From contig CM019713.1 in the NCBI GenBank assembly GCA_009760885.1, forward strand, positions 23,506,427 to 23,570,426: a DNA stretch of 64,000 nucleotides, given 5' to 3'. This document shows, piece by piece, positions 11,591 to 23,764 of this stretch. The position numbers and the translations under genes are program-made. This DNA is from Achatina immaculata (lineage: Eukaryota; Mollusca; Gastropoda; Stylommatophora; Achatinidae). Within the stretch, counting starts at the first letter, position 1; each line of letters opens with the position of its first letter. The notes under the pieces were generated by a model, which worked only from the letters and a program-made list of their open reading frames with translations, ran no database searches and was not told the DNA's origin.

Positions 11591-12279
11591 TAACATTAAC
11601 GGCAGAGGCGAGTATTTACATGTTTTCAGCGCCTTACATCATTGCTATCATCATCATCATCATCATCATCATCCCTGTTTTGGCACCAGAAGCAGTGTAA
11701 CAAACTACTAAAGTTCTCTGCCTGGATTTCTCTACCACGTGACTGCACGATAGAGAGACGTGCCACTCTGGCAGGAGGTCAGCGCTGATGAGCAATGCCG
11801 GGCTCTGTGATTCGTCAGTGGACGACTGCTCTGGTACTGTCTCTCAGTATCAGCAGTTGTACCACTGATTTGACCACGGAGCTCATTATCACCACAGCTT
11901 CGTCCACAAGGATCTCGCAGTCAGCAGATAACCTCTTCACCCTTGTTGTCGTTGTTGCTGCTATCGTCGCTGTCGTTGTTGTTGATGATGTTGTTGTTGT
12001 TGGAGATACATATGTATAAAACATTTTTATTACCATCACGTGCAATCTTTCAGCCTAGCACTCAGTGTCTCATGACATCTTTGAAAAGCACCATCTTCCG
12101 TCATTACATCAAATTTTTGTCCTGATTTGGAAACATCTTTTTATTACCTCTGTTTATGTTTGTTTGTTTTGTTGTTGTTGTTGTTGGACCTCACTTTTAG
12201 TTTAATATGTTGTAGTGCTTGTGATGGAAGATATGTTCTGCAGACGAAGGCACGGTATCTTGAGAAAGCGGCTTCCTCT

Positions 12280-13400
12280 AGGAATGTTAGCTGCACTGGT
12301 ATAAACTTCTTGGAATGTTAGCTGCACTGGTATACACTTGTAGGAATGTTAGCTGCACTGGTATACACTTATAGGAATGTTAGCTGCATTGGTATAAACT
12401 TATAGGAATGTTAGCTGCACTGGTATAAACTTCTTGGAATGTTAGCTGCACTGGTATACACTTGTAGGAATGTTAGCTGCATTGGTATAAACTTATAGGA
12501 ATGTTAGCTGCACTGGTATAAACTTCTTGGAATGTTAGCTGCACTGGTATAAACTTCTTGGAATGTTAGCTGCACTGGTATAAACTTCTTGAAATGTTAG
12601 CTGCACTGGTGTAAACTTCTGTGAATGTTAGCTGCACTGGTATAAACTTCTTGGAATGTTAGCTGCACTGTTATAAACTTTTTGGAATGTTAGCTGCACT
12701 GGTATAAACTTCTTGGAATGTTAGCAGCACTGGTATAAACTTCTTGGAATGTTAGCAGCACTGGTATAAACTTCTTGGAATGTTAGCAGCACTGGTATAA
12801 ACTTCTTGGAATGTTAGCAGCACTGGTATAAACTTCTTGGAATGTTAGCAGCACTGGTAGAAACTTCTTGGAATGTTAGCTGCATTGGTATAAACTTCTT
12901 GGAATGTTAGCAGCACTGGTAGAAACTTCTTGGAATGTTAGCTGCATTGGTATAAACTTATAGGAATGTTAGGAGCACTGGTATAAACTTCTTGGAATGT
13001 TAGCAGCACTGGTATAAACTTCTAAGAATGTTAGCTGCACTGGTAGAAACTTCTTGGAATGTTAGCAGCACTGGTATAAACTTCTAAGAATGTTAGCTGC
13101 ACTGGTAGAAACTTCTTGGAATGTTAGCAGCACTGGTATAAACTTCTAAGAATGTTAGCAGCACTGGTATAAACTTCTAAGAATGTTAGCTGCACTGGTA
13201 TAAACTTCTAAGAATGTTAGCTGCACTGGTAGAAACTTCTAAGAATGTTAGCTGCACTGGTAGAAACTTCTAAGAATGTTAGCAGCACTGGTATAAACTT
13301 CTAAGAATGTTAGCTGCACTGGTATAAACTTCTTGAAATGTTAGCTGCACTGGTATAAACTTCTAGGAATGTTAGCTGCACTGGCATAAACTTCTGGGAA
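12280..13400. repeat. 31-bp minisatellite, about 36 copies, 1.1 kb
   Basis: GGAATGTTAGCTGCACTGGT followed by ATAAACTTCTT repeats with a 31-bp period. Variants (AGCAGCACT, TAGAAAC, CTAAGAATG, TATAGGAATG) are clustered, which fits local duplication of variant units. No gene is present. Confidence 0.97.
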
Positions 13401-13404
13401 TGGC

Positions 13405-13800
13405 TCTTCTAACATGCTCAACATCCTTTCTGTTGCTCTTCTCCATGTCTATTTTGGTCAACCCTTACTTCTGTTCCCCTGTGCTGTCCATCTTAGTGCT
13501 ATTTTTGGTAGTGAGTTGTCAGTCATTCGGAGCACATGTCCCAACCATCGCCAGCGTCTTTCCTCAATAATTGCTGTCACTGGCTTCATCTGTATTTCTG
13601 CCAACAAGATGTTATTTCTTATGGTGTTTGGCCAAAATATTTTTTTAATTCTTCGTAAACATTTAGTCTGGAAAGAATTCATCTTGTTTTCTATGGTTTT
13701 GGTGTTTTTCCAGCAATCACTTCCGTAGAGTAGTACACTTAGAACATTACTCTTAAATATCCTGATTTTCGTATTCATGCTTAGTTTTTTTTTTATAAAA
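13405..13800 (-). mobile_element. RTE-like LINE fragment, reverse transcriptase C-terminus
   Basis: The minus strand reads KIRIFKSNVLSVLLYGSDCW, KCLRRIKKIFWPNTIRNN and ERRWRWLGHVLRM. This is the post-catalytic C-terminal region of an RTE-like endonuclease/reverse transcriptase, of a different family from the 24.9-kb copy. It is truncated on both sides: the 31-bp array ends at its 3' side and the 60-bp array starts at its 5' side. Confidence 0.82.
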
Positions 13801-14200
13801 TATACTATCAAGCGAGGTTAATTCCCTGGCGTCTTTACTAATGTCTCCATCTACTGTTACTATACTATCAAGCGACGTTAATTCCCTGATGTCTTTACTA
13901 ATGTCTCCATCTACTGTTATTATACTATCAAGCGACGTTAATTCCCTGACTTCTTTACTACAGTCTCCATCTACTGTTATTATACTATCAAGCGACGTTA
14001 ATTCCCTGACTTCTTTACTACAGTCTCCATCTACTGTTATTATACTATCAAGCGACGTTAATTCCCTGGCGTCTTTACTAATGTCTCCATCTACTGTTAT
14101 TATACTATCAAGCGACGTTAATTCCCTGATGTCTTTACTAATGTCTCCATCTACTGTTATTATACTATCAACCGACGTTAATTCCTTGGCATCTTCGACT
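13801..14200. repeat. 60-bp minisatellite, 6.7 copies
   Basis: TATACTATCAAGCGACGTTA, ATTCCCTGAC and TCTCCATCTACTGTTAT repeat every 60 bases. Two unit subtypes alternate in blocks (CTGATGTCTTTACTAATG and CTGACTTCTTTACTACAG). The in-frame 20-residue translation (SPSTVIILSSDVNSL) is a consequence of the period. Confidence 0.97.
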
Positions 14201-14275
14201 AGCAAATGGACTAAGACAGACAGACAGATAGACATACAGACAAACAGACAGACAGATAGACAGACAGACGTGACA

Positions 14276-14450
14276 TCACTGTCCGCACTGACTGAAAGGA
14301 TGAGGTGGCGATGGGTTGGCCGCATTACGAGAAAGACCGATGGGTTCCTCTCACCAACATCTTGGACGCCACGGGGTAGGAGAGGGATGGGACAAGAGAC
14401 ACTGAGACGTACAACAGAGGAAATGCTGGTAAACAAAGGACTGATGTAGG
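14276..14450 (+). mobile_element. RTE-like LINE scrap
   Basis: The plus strand reads LTERMRWRWVGRITRKTDGF and RGRRGMGQETLRRTTEEML, the W-W-G-H/R motif and basic tail that follow RTE-like reverse transcriptases. It runs directly into the 35-bp array. An AGACAGACAGA microsatellite precedes it. Confidence 0.68.
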
Positions 14451-15178
14451 AAACAGCCAAGAAGATAACAAAGCACTGATGTAGGAAACAGCCAAGAAGA
14501 TAACAAAGCACTGATATAGGAGACAGCCAAGAAGATAACAAAGCACTGATATAGGAGACAGCCAAGAAGATAACAAAGGACTGATATAGGAAACAGCCAG
14601 GAAGATAACAAAGGACTGATATAGGAAACAGCCAAGAAGATAACAAAGGACTGATATAGGAAACAGCCAGGAAGATAACAAAGGACTGATATAGGAAACA
14701 GCCAGGAAGATAACAAAGGACTGATATAGGAAACAGCCAAGAAGATAACAAAGGACTGATGTAGGAAACAGCTAAGAGGATAACAAAGGACTAATATAGG
14801 AAACAGCTAAGAGGATAACAAAGGACTGATATAGGAAACAGCCAAGAAGATAACAAAGGACTGATATAGGAAACAGCCAGGAAGATAACAAAGGACTGAT
14901 ATAGGAAACAGCCAAGAAGATAACAAAGGACTGATGTAGGAAACAGCCAAGAAGATAACAAAGGACTAATATAGGAAACAGCCAGGAAGACAACAAAGGA
15001 CTGATATAGGAAACAGCCAAGAAAAAAACAAAGGACTGATATAGGAAACAGCCAAGAAGATAACAAAGGACTGATGTAGGAAACAGCCAAGAAGATAACA
15101 AAGGACTGATATAGGAAACAGCCACGAAGATAACAAAGGACTGATGTAGGAAACAGCCAGGAAGATAACAAAGGACTG
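14445..15178. repeat. 35-bp minisatellite, 21 copies
   Basis: CTGATATAGGAAACAGCCAA and GAAGATAACAAAGGA repeat every 35 bases. Point variants are CCAGGAAG, GTAGG, GCACTG and CTAAGAGG. All three minus frames are open because the unit lacks stops in each. They spell the same hydrophobic words (LSSWLFPISVLCYL, GCFLYQSFVIFLAV), which mimic membrane proteins but are repeat translations. Confidence 0.97.
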
Positions 15179-15232
15179 GCAGAAGTGGAAATCTCTTACT
15201 ACAATTAGTCCAGTTTGTCTTAGGCACTGAAA

Positions 15233-15238
<6 letters not shown>

Positions 15239-15283
<45 letters not shown>

Positions 15284-15296
15284 GAGAGAGAGAGAG
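15239..15296. repeat. (GA)n microsatellite
   Basis: About 58 bp of GA dinucleotides with two interruptions. Confidence 0.95.
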
Positions 15297-15699
15297 TGTG
15301 GCTCCGTATAGTTTACAGCGTGATCTTTTATGTTATTTTATATGCATGTTTCATGTCAAATATTGTCCCTATTATTTATGCATTAATTATTTGATTGTCA
15401 TAATTTCTTCATCAAGGAAAAGATGTTCTGTTGGTGAGAATTTCTTGTCTGCCTGAGTCGTCATGTTTCTTCTCAGGATTGCTGATCTCTTCACAAAACC
15501 TTCATCTTAGCCTGTCACTGGCAAGACGCTGAGTTATCTCCACTTGTGATAATATGGATTGTTAATATTTGTTGTCTTTCATATCACACTCGTCACAACG
15601 ATAAACCTCTGCGTTCTACATCTTACAAATTTTACTTAAAAAAAAAAGATTCACAACACAAAAGGTTGGCCTCCTATCTCGTTTATCTGTGATATGCAA

Positions 15700-15950
15700 A
15701 CTAGCCTCTATATGTTTATATATTTTCCTATCTCTTCCTCCTTCTGTATGTTAATATATCTTTCTATCTCTTCCTCCCTCTATATGTTAATATATTTTCC
15801 TATCTCTTCCTCCTTCTGTATGTTAATATATCTTCCTATCTCTTCCTCCCTCTGTATGTTAATATATTTTCCTATCTCTTCCTCCTTCTGTATGTTAATA
15901 TATTTTCCTATCTCTTCCTCCCTCTGTATGTTCCTATATTTTCCTACCTC
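15700..15950. repeat. 36-bp minisatellite, about 7 copies
   Basis: CCTATCTCTTCCTCCTTCTG and TATGTTAATATATTTT repeat with a 36-bp period. The plus-strand translation is a 12-residue repeat (ISSSFCMLIYFP), not evidence of a protein. Confidence 0.93.
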
Positions 15951-16249
15951 TTCCTTCACTATTCATTCTCTCACTTGTATTCCATTTGTTTGAGTGAGAA
16001 GAACTGAATAGATCGCATCTAGCAAGACCAGTTTTGAATCTGCCAAGCTCGTAATGTGGGCTATACAGACCGCCTTCAACTCCTCTTTTATGCGTCCATG
16101 CATACACACAGCGGAGCTTCAATCATTTTGTTTTCTGTTGTGCAGTGAAATGTAATGGAATTATAAATGTTTAAGAAAATAGAAATGAGTCCCAGATATC
16201 AATAAATAAAAAAAAACATTAATGTAGTGAAATAAACGAAGAAGATGTC

Positions 16250-16682
16250 TAAGTTTATGCTATTATAGACATGGAAGTGAATCATGGACAATAGGCAAGT
16301 CTGCACAAAAATCATTGGAAGCAGCAGAAATGTGGTTTGTTAGAAGAATGTTGCGAATCCCCTGGACAGCAAAAATAACTAATGAAGAATGTATGAGAAG
16401 AGCTGGAGAGACAAAAAACCTTGTCAGAAAGATAAGAGAGAGACAATGTACTTTCATAGGACATGCAATGAGAAGAGGGGGCATTGAAAATATTATAACA
16501 ACAGGAAAAATAGAAGGAAGAAGATCAAGAGGAAGACAAAGAGAAATGATACTGGACAGTCTGACGGGATGGTGTGAGAGGAGATCACCAACTGAACTGA
16601 TGGCCTGCATGAAGGATCGGGTACTCTGGAGAAGCATAATAGCCAACGCCAGTCGGCACGGCACCTGATGATGATGATGAAC
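16250..16682 (+). mobile_element. RTE-like LINE 3' fragment (family 3)
   Basis: The plus strand reads YRHGSESWTIGKSAQKSLEA, AEMWFVRRMLRIPWTAKITN, RQCTFIGHAMRRGG and RRSRGRQREMILDSLTGWCE, then a stop. This is the C-terminal part of an RTE-like reverse transcriptase. It ends in a short (GAT)n tail at 16668-16680, typical of RTE elements, which finish in short tandem repeats rather than poly(A). It is 5' truncated. The relative at 21.3 kb lies on the other strand. Confidence 0.87.
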
Positions 16683-16734
16683 GCGTGTTTTATGGTAAGA
16701 AATTTAAGTGAAATTTCGAAATCTAATGAAAGGG

Positions 16735-17005
16735 TTCTTTTTCTCTCTGTCTTTATTAAAGTTATTTTTCTCGCTGTCTTTATTATAGTTATTTTTCTTT
16801 GTCTTCATTAAAGTTATTTTTCCTCTCTGTCTTTATTAAAGTTATTTTTCTCGCTGTCTTTATTATAGTTATGTTTCTCTCTGTCCTTATTAAAGTTATT
16901 TTTCTCTTTGTCTTTATTATAGTTATGTTTCTCTCTGTCTTTACTAAAGTTATTTTTCTCTCTGTCTTTATTAAAGTTATTTTTCTCTGTGTCTTTATTC
17001 TATTT
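16735..17005. repeat. Minisatellite, unit about 27 bp
   Basis: CTGTCTTTATTAAAGTTATT followed by TTTCTCT recurs about ten times with the variants TATAGTTATG and CTCGCTG. Frames on both strands stay open for 80 residues because of this. Confidence 0.9.
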
Positions 17006-17164
17006 AAAGGAGCAAGAAAAGAAGTTAGCATACGAAGATCAGGTAAAAAGTAACCTTAATTTTGTTCTTGTTTAAATAAAATGTGCAAATATGATTGAAA
17101 ACTGCTTATCACTTGTCGACCTAGTCCTTGCCACGTTCAGTACAAATCTGCCAATGCTTTACGT

Positions 17165-17352
17165 GTGTCTGGAGCCCTGGAATATGTCTGGAGCCCTGGA
17201 GTATGTCTAGAGCCCTGGAGTATGTCTGGAGCCCTGTAGTATGTCTGGAGCCCTGTAGTATGTCTGGAGCCCTGGAGTATGTCTGGAGCCCTGGAGTATG
17301 TCTGGAGCCCTGGAGTATGTCTGGAGCCCTGCAGTATGTCTGGAGCCCTGGA
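17165..17352. repeat. 21-bp minisatellite, 9 copies
   Basis: TCTGGAGCCCTGGAGTATG repeats every 21 bases. Variants are TGTAGT, TGCAGT and CTAGAG. Confidence 0.95.
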
Positions 17353-17474
17353 GAAAAAAAATTCATCTTCTGATTGACCTTGTAACCATGACGCTGAACT
17401 TCTTTCAAACCATTTCCTTTAGGGGGGGGGTCTAAAAACATGGCAATCATATGGTGCGAGGGGTGCTTACAAGG

Positions 17475-17592
17475 GCTGCTAGATGGCTAAGTTTATTAAG
17501 GCGCTGTTCTCTCTCGGCTAGGCGGTTGCTCGTCCTACCGGAGTTCCTGGTTCAAGTCTCAGGTAATTCTCTTTTTTCTTCCTCTCACGCCT
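17475..17592 (+). mobile_element. tRNA-like SINE fragment
   Basis: The plus strand shows an A-box-like AGATGGCTAAGTTTATTAAG, a TAGGCGGTTGCTCGTCC stretch and a B-box-like GGTTCAAGTC followed by TCAGGTAATTCTCTT. The same distal half (TAGGCGGCTGCTCG to CAGGTAATTCTCTT) recurs at 34000-34060. This is a repeat family with tRNA-Leu-like pol III boxes. No complete cloverleaf was found. Confidence 0.6.
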
Positions 17593-17629
17593 AAAAGTGA
17601 GTTGTTATTTTTTTCAGAGTTTAATCATA

Positions 17630-18000
17630 CAATACTGTGCTCTGTTATTTTACTGTGCACTGTTAGTTTACTGTGCTCACTTATGCTGTTGTTCCAGTGT
17701 CTGTTATTTTATTGTTCCTGTGCTCTATTATTTTACTGTGCTATGTTATGTTACTGTACTCTATTATTTTACTTTGATCTCTTATTTTACTGTGCTCTGT
17801 TATTTTACTGTGCTCTGTTAGTTTATTGTTCCTGTGCTCTATTATTTTACTGTGCTGTGTTATTTTACTGTACTCTGTTATTTTATTGCACTCTGTTATT
17901 TTACTGTGCTATTTTACTTTGCTGTGCGATTTTACTTTAGTGTGCTCTGTTATTTTATTGTGCTCTGTTATTTTGCTGTGCTCTGTTATTTTACTGTGAG
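17630..18000. repeat. 18-bp minisatellite, about 20 copies, degenerate
   Basis: TATTTTACTGTGCTCTGT is the core. Many copies have a TGT/GTT or TAC change or a length change. Confidence 0.9.
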
Positions 18001-18468
18001 AATACCTTGTTGTTTCCTGGTTGTAAAAATGTGTATCTGCATTCATTTTTAATGACAGTTTTCCGATGTTGTCACTTGAGTGAATTTTTCTTTCATAATA
18101 AATGTTACAGTCTTGCAAACCGAAGATGGTAGACATATCTAAGAATATCTTGAAAACCACTGTACTATGTCTAAGCATATTTTGAAAACCATTGCACTGT
18201 GTCTAAGCATATCTTGAGAACCCTGCACTATCACCCTACATGGGGCACACAACAGTCTGAGACCTTTTCTTCAGTTACTGGCCGTGGAAATCTAGGAGAT
18301 GTTACAGATGGACACTTGACATAGTTCTCAGACAATCATAGACACGTAGACACATCAACATAGACATAAAGAGTATGTGAACTATCTCTTTATGTATTTC
18401 TACTAAAAACTATAGACCTGGAGTCATCATTTCCCTATCTTTTTAAAAATAACTTCTTAATAACAGTG

Positions 18469-18940
18469 AAACCACAAAAATAAGATTTTTAAGGGCATGC
18501 ATCTTTCCCATCGCAACATTTGCCTGTGAGACCTGGACACTTAACAAAACAGCTGAGAAACACATAAATGCCTTTGAATGTAAATGCTACAGAAGCGTTC
18601 TTCACATATCATGGACACAAAAAAGAACAAATATATCCATACTACAAGAACTTAATATTGAAGAAAGCTGGCTAGTAAAGAGGATTAAAGAGAGAAAACT
18701 GAAATATTTTGGACACATTAAACGCTATGATAATCTAGAGAAGACCGTCTTGGAGGGGTACATAATGGGGAAAAAGAAAGAGAGGAAGACCAAAGCGAAG
18801 ATGGCTGCAAGACATCTTTGAGGATCAGCAAATGGATGCATCAGCAGCAGGCCATCTTGCTCACAACCGAGAGGCCTACAGGAGTGATGTTAGGGAGGCA
18901 AAGTTCTGCAAGGTACATGCAAATGAATGAATGAAATGAG
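18469..18940 (+). mobile_element. RTE-like LINE 3' fragment (family 2)
   Basis: The plus strand reads CIFPIATFACETWTLNKTAE (first part in a shifted frame), FECKCYRSVLHISWTQKRTN, LKYFGHIKRYDNLEKTVLEG, then a stop. This is the C-terminal end of an RTE-like reverse transcriptase. The 3' tail is (AATG)n. TAACAGTG flanks it at 18461-18468 and 18941-18948, a likely 8-bp target-site duplication. Related pieces lie at 6189-6405 (plus) and 47706-47767 (minus). Confidence 0.85.
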
Positions 18941-19149
18941 TAACAGTGGTAGCACCAACCAAGTGTGGTGAGAAATGCAAGTCATTATTCTTCTTCTACA
19001 TATAAACACATAAGGTACCTATATATACATATAAGGTATATACACTGAGTTTCTGCATCTGTGCGAAAAGTCCCGCTAAGAGTATTCAGCAAAATGGCCC
19101 ACTTACATGACTGTGGCTGGCCAGGCAACAATAATTTCCGAAAACTGCA

Positions 19150-19405
19150 TTGAAATACTGAGATGTCTGAAGAGAGGCCCTCCAATACCACTGAGATGTC
19201 TGAAGAGAGGCCCTCCAATAACACTGAGATGTCTGAAGAGACGCCCTCCAATAACACTGAGATGTCTGAAGAGAGGCCCTCCAATAACACTGAGATGTCT
19301 GAAGAGAGGCCCTCCAATAACACTGAGATGTCTGAAGAGAGGCCCTCCAATAACACTGAGATGTCTGAAGAGAGGCCCTCCAATAAGACTGAGATGTCTG
19401 ATGAG
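19150..19405. repeat. 33-bp minisatellite, about 8 copies
   Basis: ACTGAGATGTCTGAAGAGAG and GCCCTCCAATAAC repeat every 33 bases. The unit is a multiple of three, so it stays open in several frames on both strands (for example MSEERPSNNTE). I treat it as non-coding: no flanking exon or homology supports a gene. Confidence 0.95.
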
Positions 19406-19477
19406 AGCCCCCCCCCCTTAGTCTGAAATCATTTAGGTAGTCAGTGTGACCCGGGAAGGTCACGCAACCAGGGACAG

Positions 19478-19590
19478 GACAACGTGACACATACAAACAG
19501 CTGTTTTATCATGCACTCCCCGACCTGTTCTCCAGAGACAGAGCAACGTGGCACATACAAACAGCTGTTTTATCGTGCACCCCCGGCCCT
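19478..19590. repeat. Tandem duplication, unit about 64 bp
   Basis: CACATACAAACAGCTGTTTT occurs at about 19488 and again about 64 bp later, each followed by ATC(A/G)TGCAC(T/C)CCCC. Two copies only. Confidence 0.85.
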
Positions 19591-20574
19591 GTTATCCTTT
19601 TCCTCATCCTTCTCATCTTCCTCTTCGGGACTTACGCCTGCCCCACAAGGCACAGCTCGGAGGTCGTCAGATTTGATGGAGGCGATGCCATGACAAGCAA
19701 GGAGGTGGAGTTCCAGTCCCAATACCAGCCTTTGTACTCCTACATTGACACCAGTGTAGACAAAGACGGACGTTGGCCCTTACATGTGGCCCATCATGTA
19801 TATTTTATATAAAGTAATTGTGTAAATGTGCTGAATAAATTTACTGAATTTTATGATTCATTTTCCCTATAAAGTTCTTACAGCAGTTGTAAAATAGCAA
19901 GGCAGGGAGCACTAACTTTTCTACGCTGGAAGTGCTACCGTAACACGCACATATTTTCGAATTCATTATAGCAACCTTATGCAAGACAAAATTCACACAC
20001 ATTCTTACATAATACCACATAAACCTCACACAGTTAATGTGATTACACGCTTACAGATTACACGCTTACATGACAGACACGACTTTTCCCTACACCTTTC
20101 ACGCAGGGAGAACAACCGCCTTGTGTCACGGGCAACAAATAGGAAGGAAAACATTCTACAGAAACATTTGATGATAATGATGTTTACCCACTGCACATCC
20201 CGTGTGCAGCCTCTCCCTCTCTGCCTCTCCTGTCTGCCTCTCCTGTCTGCCTCTCCTCGTTCCGTCAGGCTCTCTAAATTTTAATAAGATTCGGAGTTTG
20301 TTGGAGCTATTGACAAAATTTGATGAGCTCTATCAAGTGTCTGCTAGCTTACACTACCTAGGCTTTCCTGTTAAAATTTGCACTACGAAAATGGCATTGT
20401 GGTTTGGAACAGAAAGAAAGAAAGAAAGAAAAAAGGAAAGACACATCTTTTTTGGATTAAAGACAACATAATAATCATGAAGACATCAAAACACGGCACA
20501 TGCTCCAAAGTATTAGAATTTTGAAGGGAAAAAAACGAAAGTAAAAAAAAAAGAGATAAGAACTGTTGCATTTA

Positions 20575-21125
20575 TTAACAAGCATACAGCTGTAACGTTT
20601 CGGCTAACAAACACACAGCTGCAACGTTTCGGCTAACAAACACACAGCTGTAAAGTTTCGGCTAACAAGCACACAGCTGTAACGTTTCGGCTAACAAACA
20701 CACAGCTGTAAAGTTTCGGCTAACAAGCACACAGCTGTAACGTTTCGGCTAACAAACACACAGCTATAACGTTTCGCTAACAAACACACAGCTATAACGT
20801 TTCGGCTAACAAGCACACAATTGTAACGTTTCGGCTAACAAACACACAGCTATAACGTTTCGGCTAACAAGCACACAGTTGTAACGTTTCGGCTAACAAA
20901 CACACAACTATAACGTTTCGGCTAACAAACACACAACTATAACGTTTCGACTAACAAACACACAACTGTAACGTTTCGGCTAACAAACACATAGCTGTGA
21001 TGTTTCGGCTAACAAACACATAGCTGTGATGTTTCGGCTAACAAACACATAGCTGTGATGTTTCGGCTAACAAACACATAGCTGTGATGTTTCGGCTAAC
21101 AAACACACAGCTGTAACGTTTCGGC
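20575..21125. repeat. 29-bp minisatellite, about 19 copies
   Basis: AACAAACACACAGCTGTAAC and GTTTCGGCT repeat every 29 bases. Subtypes cluster: CTATAAC units in the middle, and four consecutive ATAGCTGTGATG units at 20985-21100. Confidence 0.96.
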
Positions 21126-21329
21126 TTTTGACAGATAAGAGCAAAGACGACTGCAGTAAAACTGGTTCTAGTAATAAATTAGATAGAGGTGTATGGTTCA
21201 GTTTTACAAAAAAGCTAGAAAGAGTGAGGAAAGTTGACTAGACAAGGATGACAGAAAGTAAGATGAGCACTCAGAAATGAAGACCATACAACAATCCAAT
21301 ATTTCGCCAAACGTCTTTTTCAAGGATCA

Positions 21330-21811
21330 GTTCAATTCAAGTGCCATGCCGCGTGGCGTAGGCGATCATTTCTCTCCACAACTCCCTGCATTACACTTGA
21401 TTATGAGATCCGCCGGTGACTTCCTTCCAAGTCACACTGACAGCCCATCCAGTAACTTCTGTCTCTGTCTTCCTCTGTCTCTTCTTCTTTCAATTTCTCC
21501 AGTTGCCACAATGTGTTCCAATTTTCCTCTTCTCAGGAAATGTCATATAAATCTCGCTTGTCTGCTATAATTTGCTTTTTAACTCCAGCCTCTCTTAAGA
21601 CTTCTTGATTAGTTTTCTTGGCTGTCCATGGTACCTTCAACATCCTTCTCATAAACCACATTTCCCTGGCCTATTTTTCTCACTGTACTCTCTTATTCAT
21701 GGACCAAGCTTCACATCCATAAAATAAAATTGGCTCCATGTAACATTTAAGTACTCGGAATCTTGTTTCCATTGATACGCATCTGTTGCACAAGATGTTT
21801 CTCAAGATGTG
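21330..21811 (-). mobile_element. RTE-like LINE fragment (family 3) with 12-bp target-site duplication
   Basis: The minus strand reads, through several frame breaks, EMWFMRRMLKVPWTAKKTNQ, homologous to the family 3 copy at 16.3 kb, followed by further degenerate C-terminal sequence. TTTCAAGGATCA occurs at 21318-21329 and again at 21812-21823, flanking the fragment exactly. It is strongly degraded and 5' truncated. Confidence 0.82.
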
Positions 21812-22149
21812 TTTCAAGGATCACATAAAAAAACAAAAACAAAAAACAAAAAACAACATAACAGATAAAATCACGAAAAATAAATGCTATCATGTAAAAA
21901 AAGCTAAGTGTTTAATTTTTCTTTCTCTGTCAGATCATATAAACATGTACAGGATGTTTTATTTAATAAAGCAATTGAACTATTTTTCAGGAAGAAATTG
22001 GAACACTGAAACTGAAAACAATATCGAGGAAACCTTTTCCCCAAAAATTGAAAACAAAAATGTATCAAGGACCATTTTTCCAAAAACCGAAAACGATATC
22101 AAGATATCTGTATCCCACAAATTGAAAACAGTTTCGACGTAGCATTTTT

Positions 22150-23160
22150 TCAAAGCACAGAAAACAGCTAATGTGGTCTACAAACTATCCTGCAAGGCAC
22201 TTGTTACCATATTGTCCACAGATTTGCCAGAACTAAACTTTCCACAGAAGCGCACGCGTAGCTGCGCTATTTTAACACCAGAGATCTCTCTTACATTCAC
22301 AGCACGAATGAGTAATATTGGAGACTGAGACACAGAAAGGCTGACAGATAAAGAGAAGATGGAGGAAGGGAAGAAGGGGGGGGGGGGGGTGCAAGAAGAT
22401 GAGGAGTGCTTCTTTTATTCCAGTCTTGTGGATGTTTGATCTCTTTAAGAAAGGATGTAGACGCTTGTATCTTACCAAATATAACTACAAGAAGGAATCC
22501 ATGCTCGCATGTCGCGCTGGTCGGAAGGGCAGACAAGTTATTGCTGCTTCTTTTAAGGATGTGTTCGAAAGAAAAACTAATCCGCCAGACCAGATGATCT
22601 CGGATTATTTCATGGCTTTCCACTGCTGAAGATGAATAATTTTTTTTTTTGGTTAACAACTCGACTAATTATAATTCCCAATTTAAACTTTACATTGTTT
22701 TCTCGTCGCTATGATACCGATTCAAAATCTGAATATAAAACATTTTGTTAACAACCTTCCACAAAGCCAACCTTTTAAATGTGTAATGCTGGTTGTCTTT
22801 GGGTAAATGCAAATTAAAAATAAACATCCACAGCAAAAGCACATTTATTATCAACTGATCTAGAAACATAAAAACGTGTGAAACCAATTAGTTACAAGAA
22901 GAAAGGAAAATATCTGACTGCCATAAATCTAGTTAAAGATGTCAAGAATTACTCAGATAAAAGGATCAGGAAAAGCCTATAATTTTATAGGTCAGTTGTG
23001 CAGTGCTAAATAAGATACGGGAATATATACGGCAATATGCGGGTTAAAGACGATTTGGGAATATATATGGGAAGATATGAGTTTAAGAAGATATGGAACA
23101 CTAGAAAGACACGGGAAAAAATAGCAACTTTCGGTTATTGGTCTTGTAATGTTATCAAAG
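22150..23160. other. Non-coding sequence without recognised features
   Basis: Contains a G run at about 22377-22389 and short T runs. Open frames on both strands are short and overlap without any recognisable domain. Confidence 0.45.
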
Positions 23161-23204
23161 TGAGCAACCCGTAACAATGTATTTCAGTATTATGGCTGAA
23201 ATCC

Positions 23205-23660
23205 AAACTCACGATAGAAACAAAGCACCAAAATTCAAACCCATGATAGAAACAAAGCACCAAAATCCAAACCCACGATAGAAACAAAGCACCAAAATCC
23301 AAACCCATGATAGAAACAAAGCACCAAAATCCAAACCCATGATAGAAACAAAGCACCAAAATCCAAACCCATGATAGAAACAAAGCACCAAAATCCAAAC
23401 CCACGATAGAAACAAAGCACCAAAATCCAAACCCATGATAGAAACAAAGCACCAAAATCCAAACCCACGATAGAAACAAAGCAACAAAATCTAAACCCAT
23501 GACAGAAACAAAGCAACAAAATCTAAACCCACGACAGAAACAAAGCAACAAAATCTAAACCCACGATAGAAACAAAGCAACAAAATCTAAACCCATGATA
23601 GAAACAAAGCAACAAAATCTAAACCCACGACAGAAACAAAGCAACAAAATCGAAGCCCAC
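23205..23660. repeat. 32-bp minisatellite, about 14 copies
   Basis: AAACCCATGATAGAAACAAA and GCACCAAAATCC repeat every 32 bases. The first half carries GCACC and the second half GCAAC/TCT variants. All three minus frames are open (words such as MGLDFGALFLSWVWILVLCF), a by-product of a stop-free unit whose length is not a multiple of three. Confidence 0.96.
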
Positions 23661-23764
23661 GAAGAGCACCAAAACCCTTGGAAGAATTAAAATATAACTA
23701 AATATCAAGATTTTATCTTTTTCTACTTCATCTCTGTCAGTTAACATTTGAAAGTTCCACAGTA

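Noticed and set aside
13753..15238. Membrane-protein-like minus-strand frames of 90-332 codons
   Set aside because: They are translations of the 35-bp and 60-bp arrays. The same words appear in all three frames.
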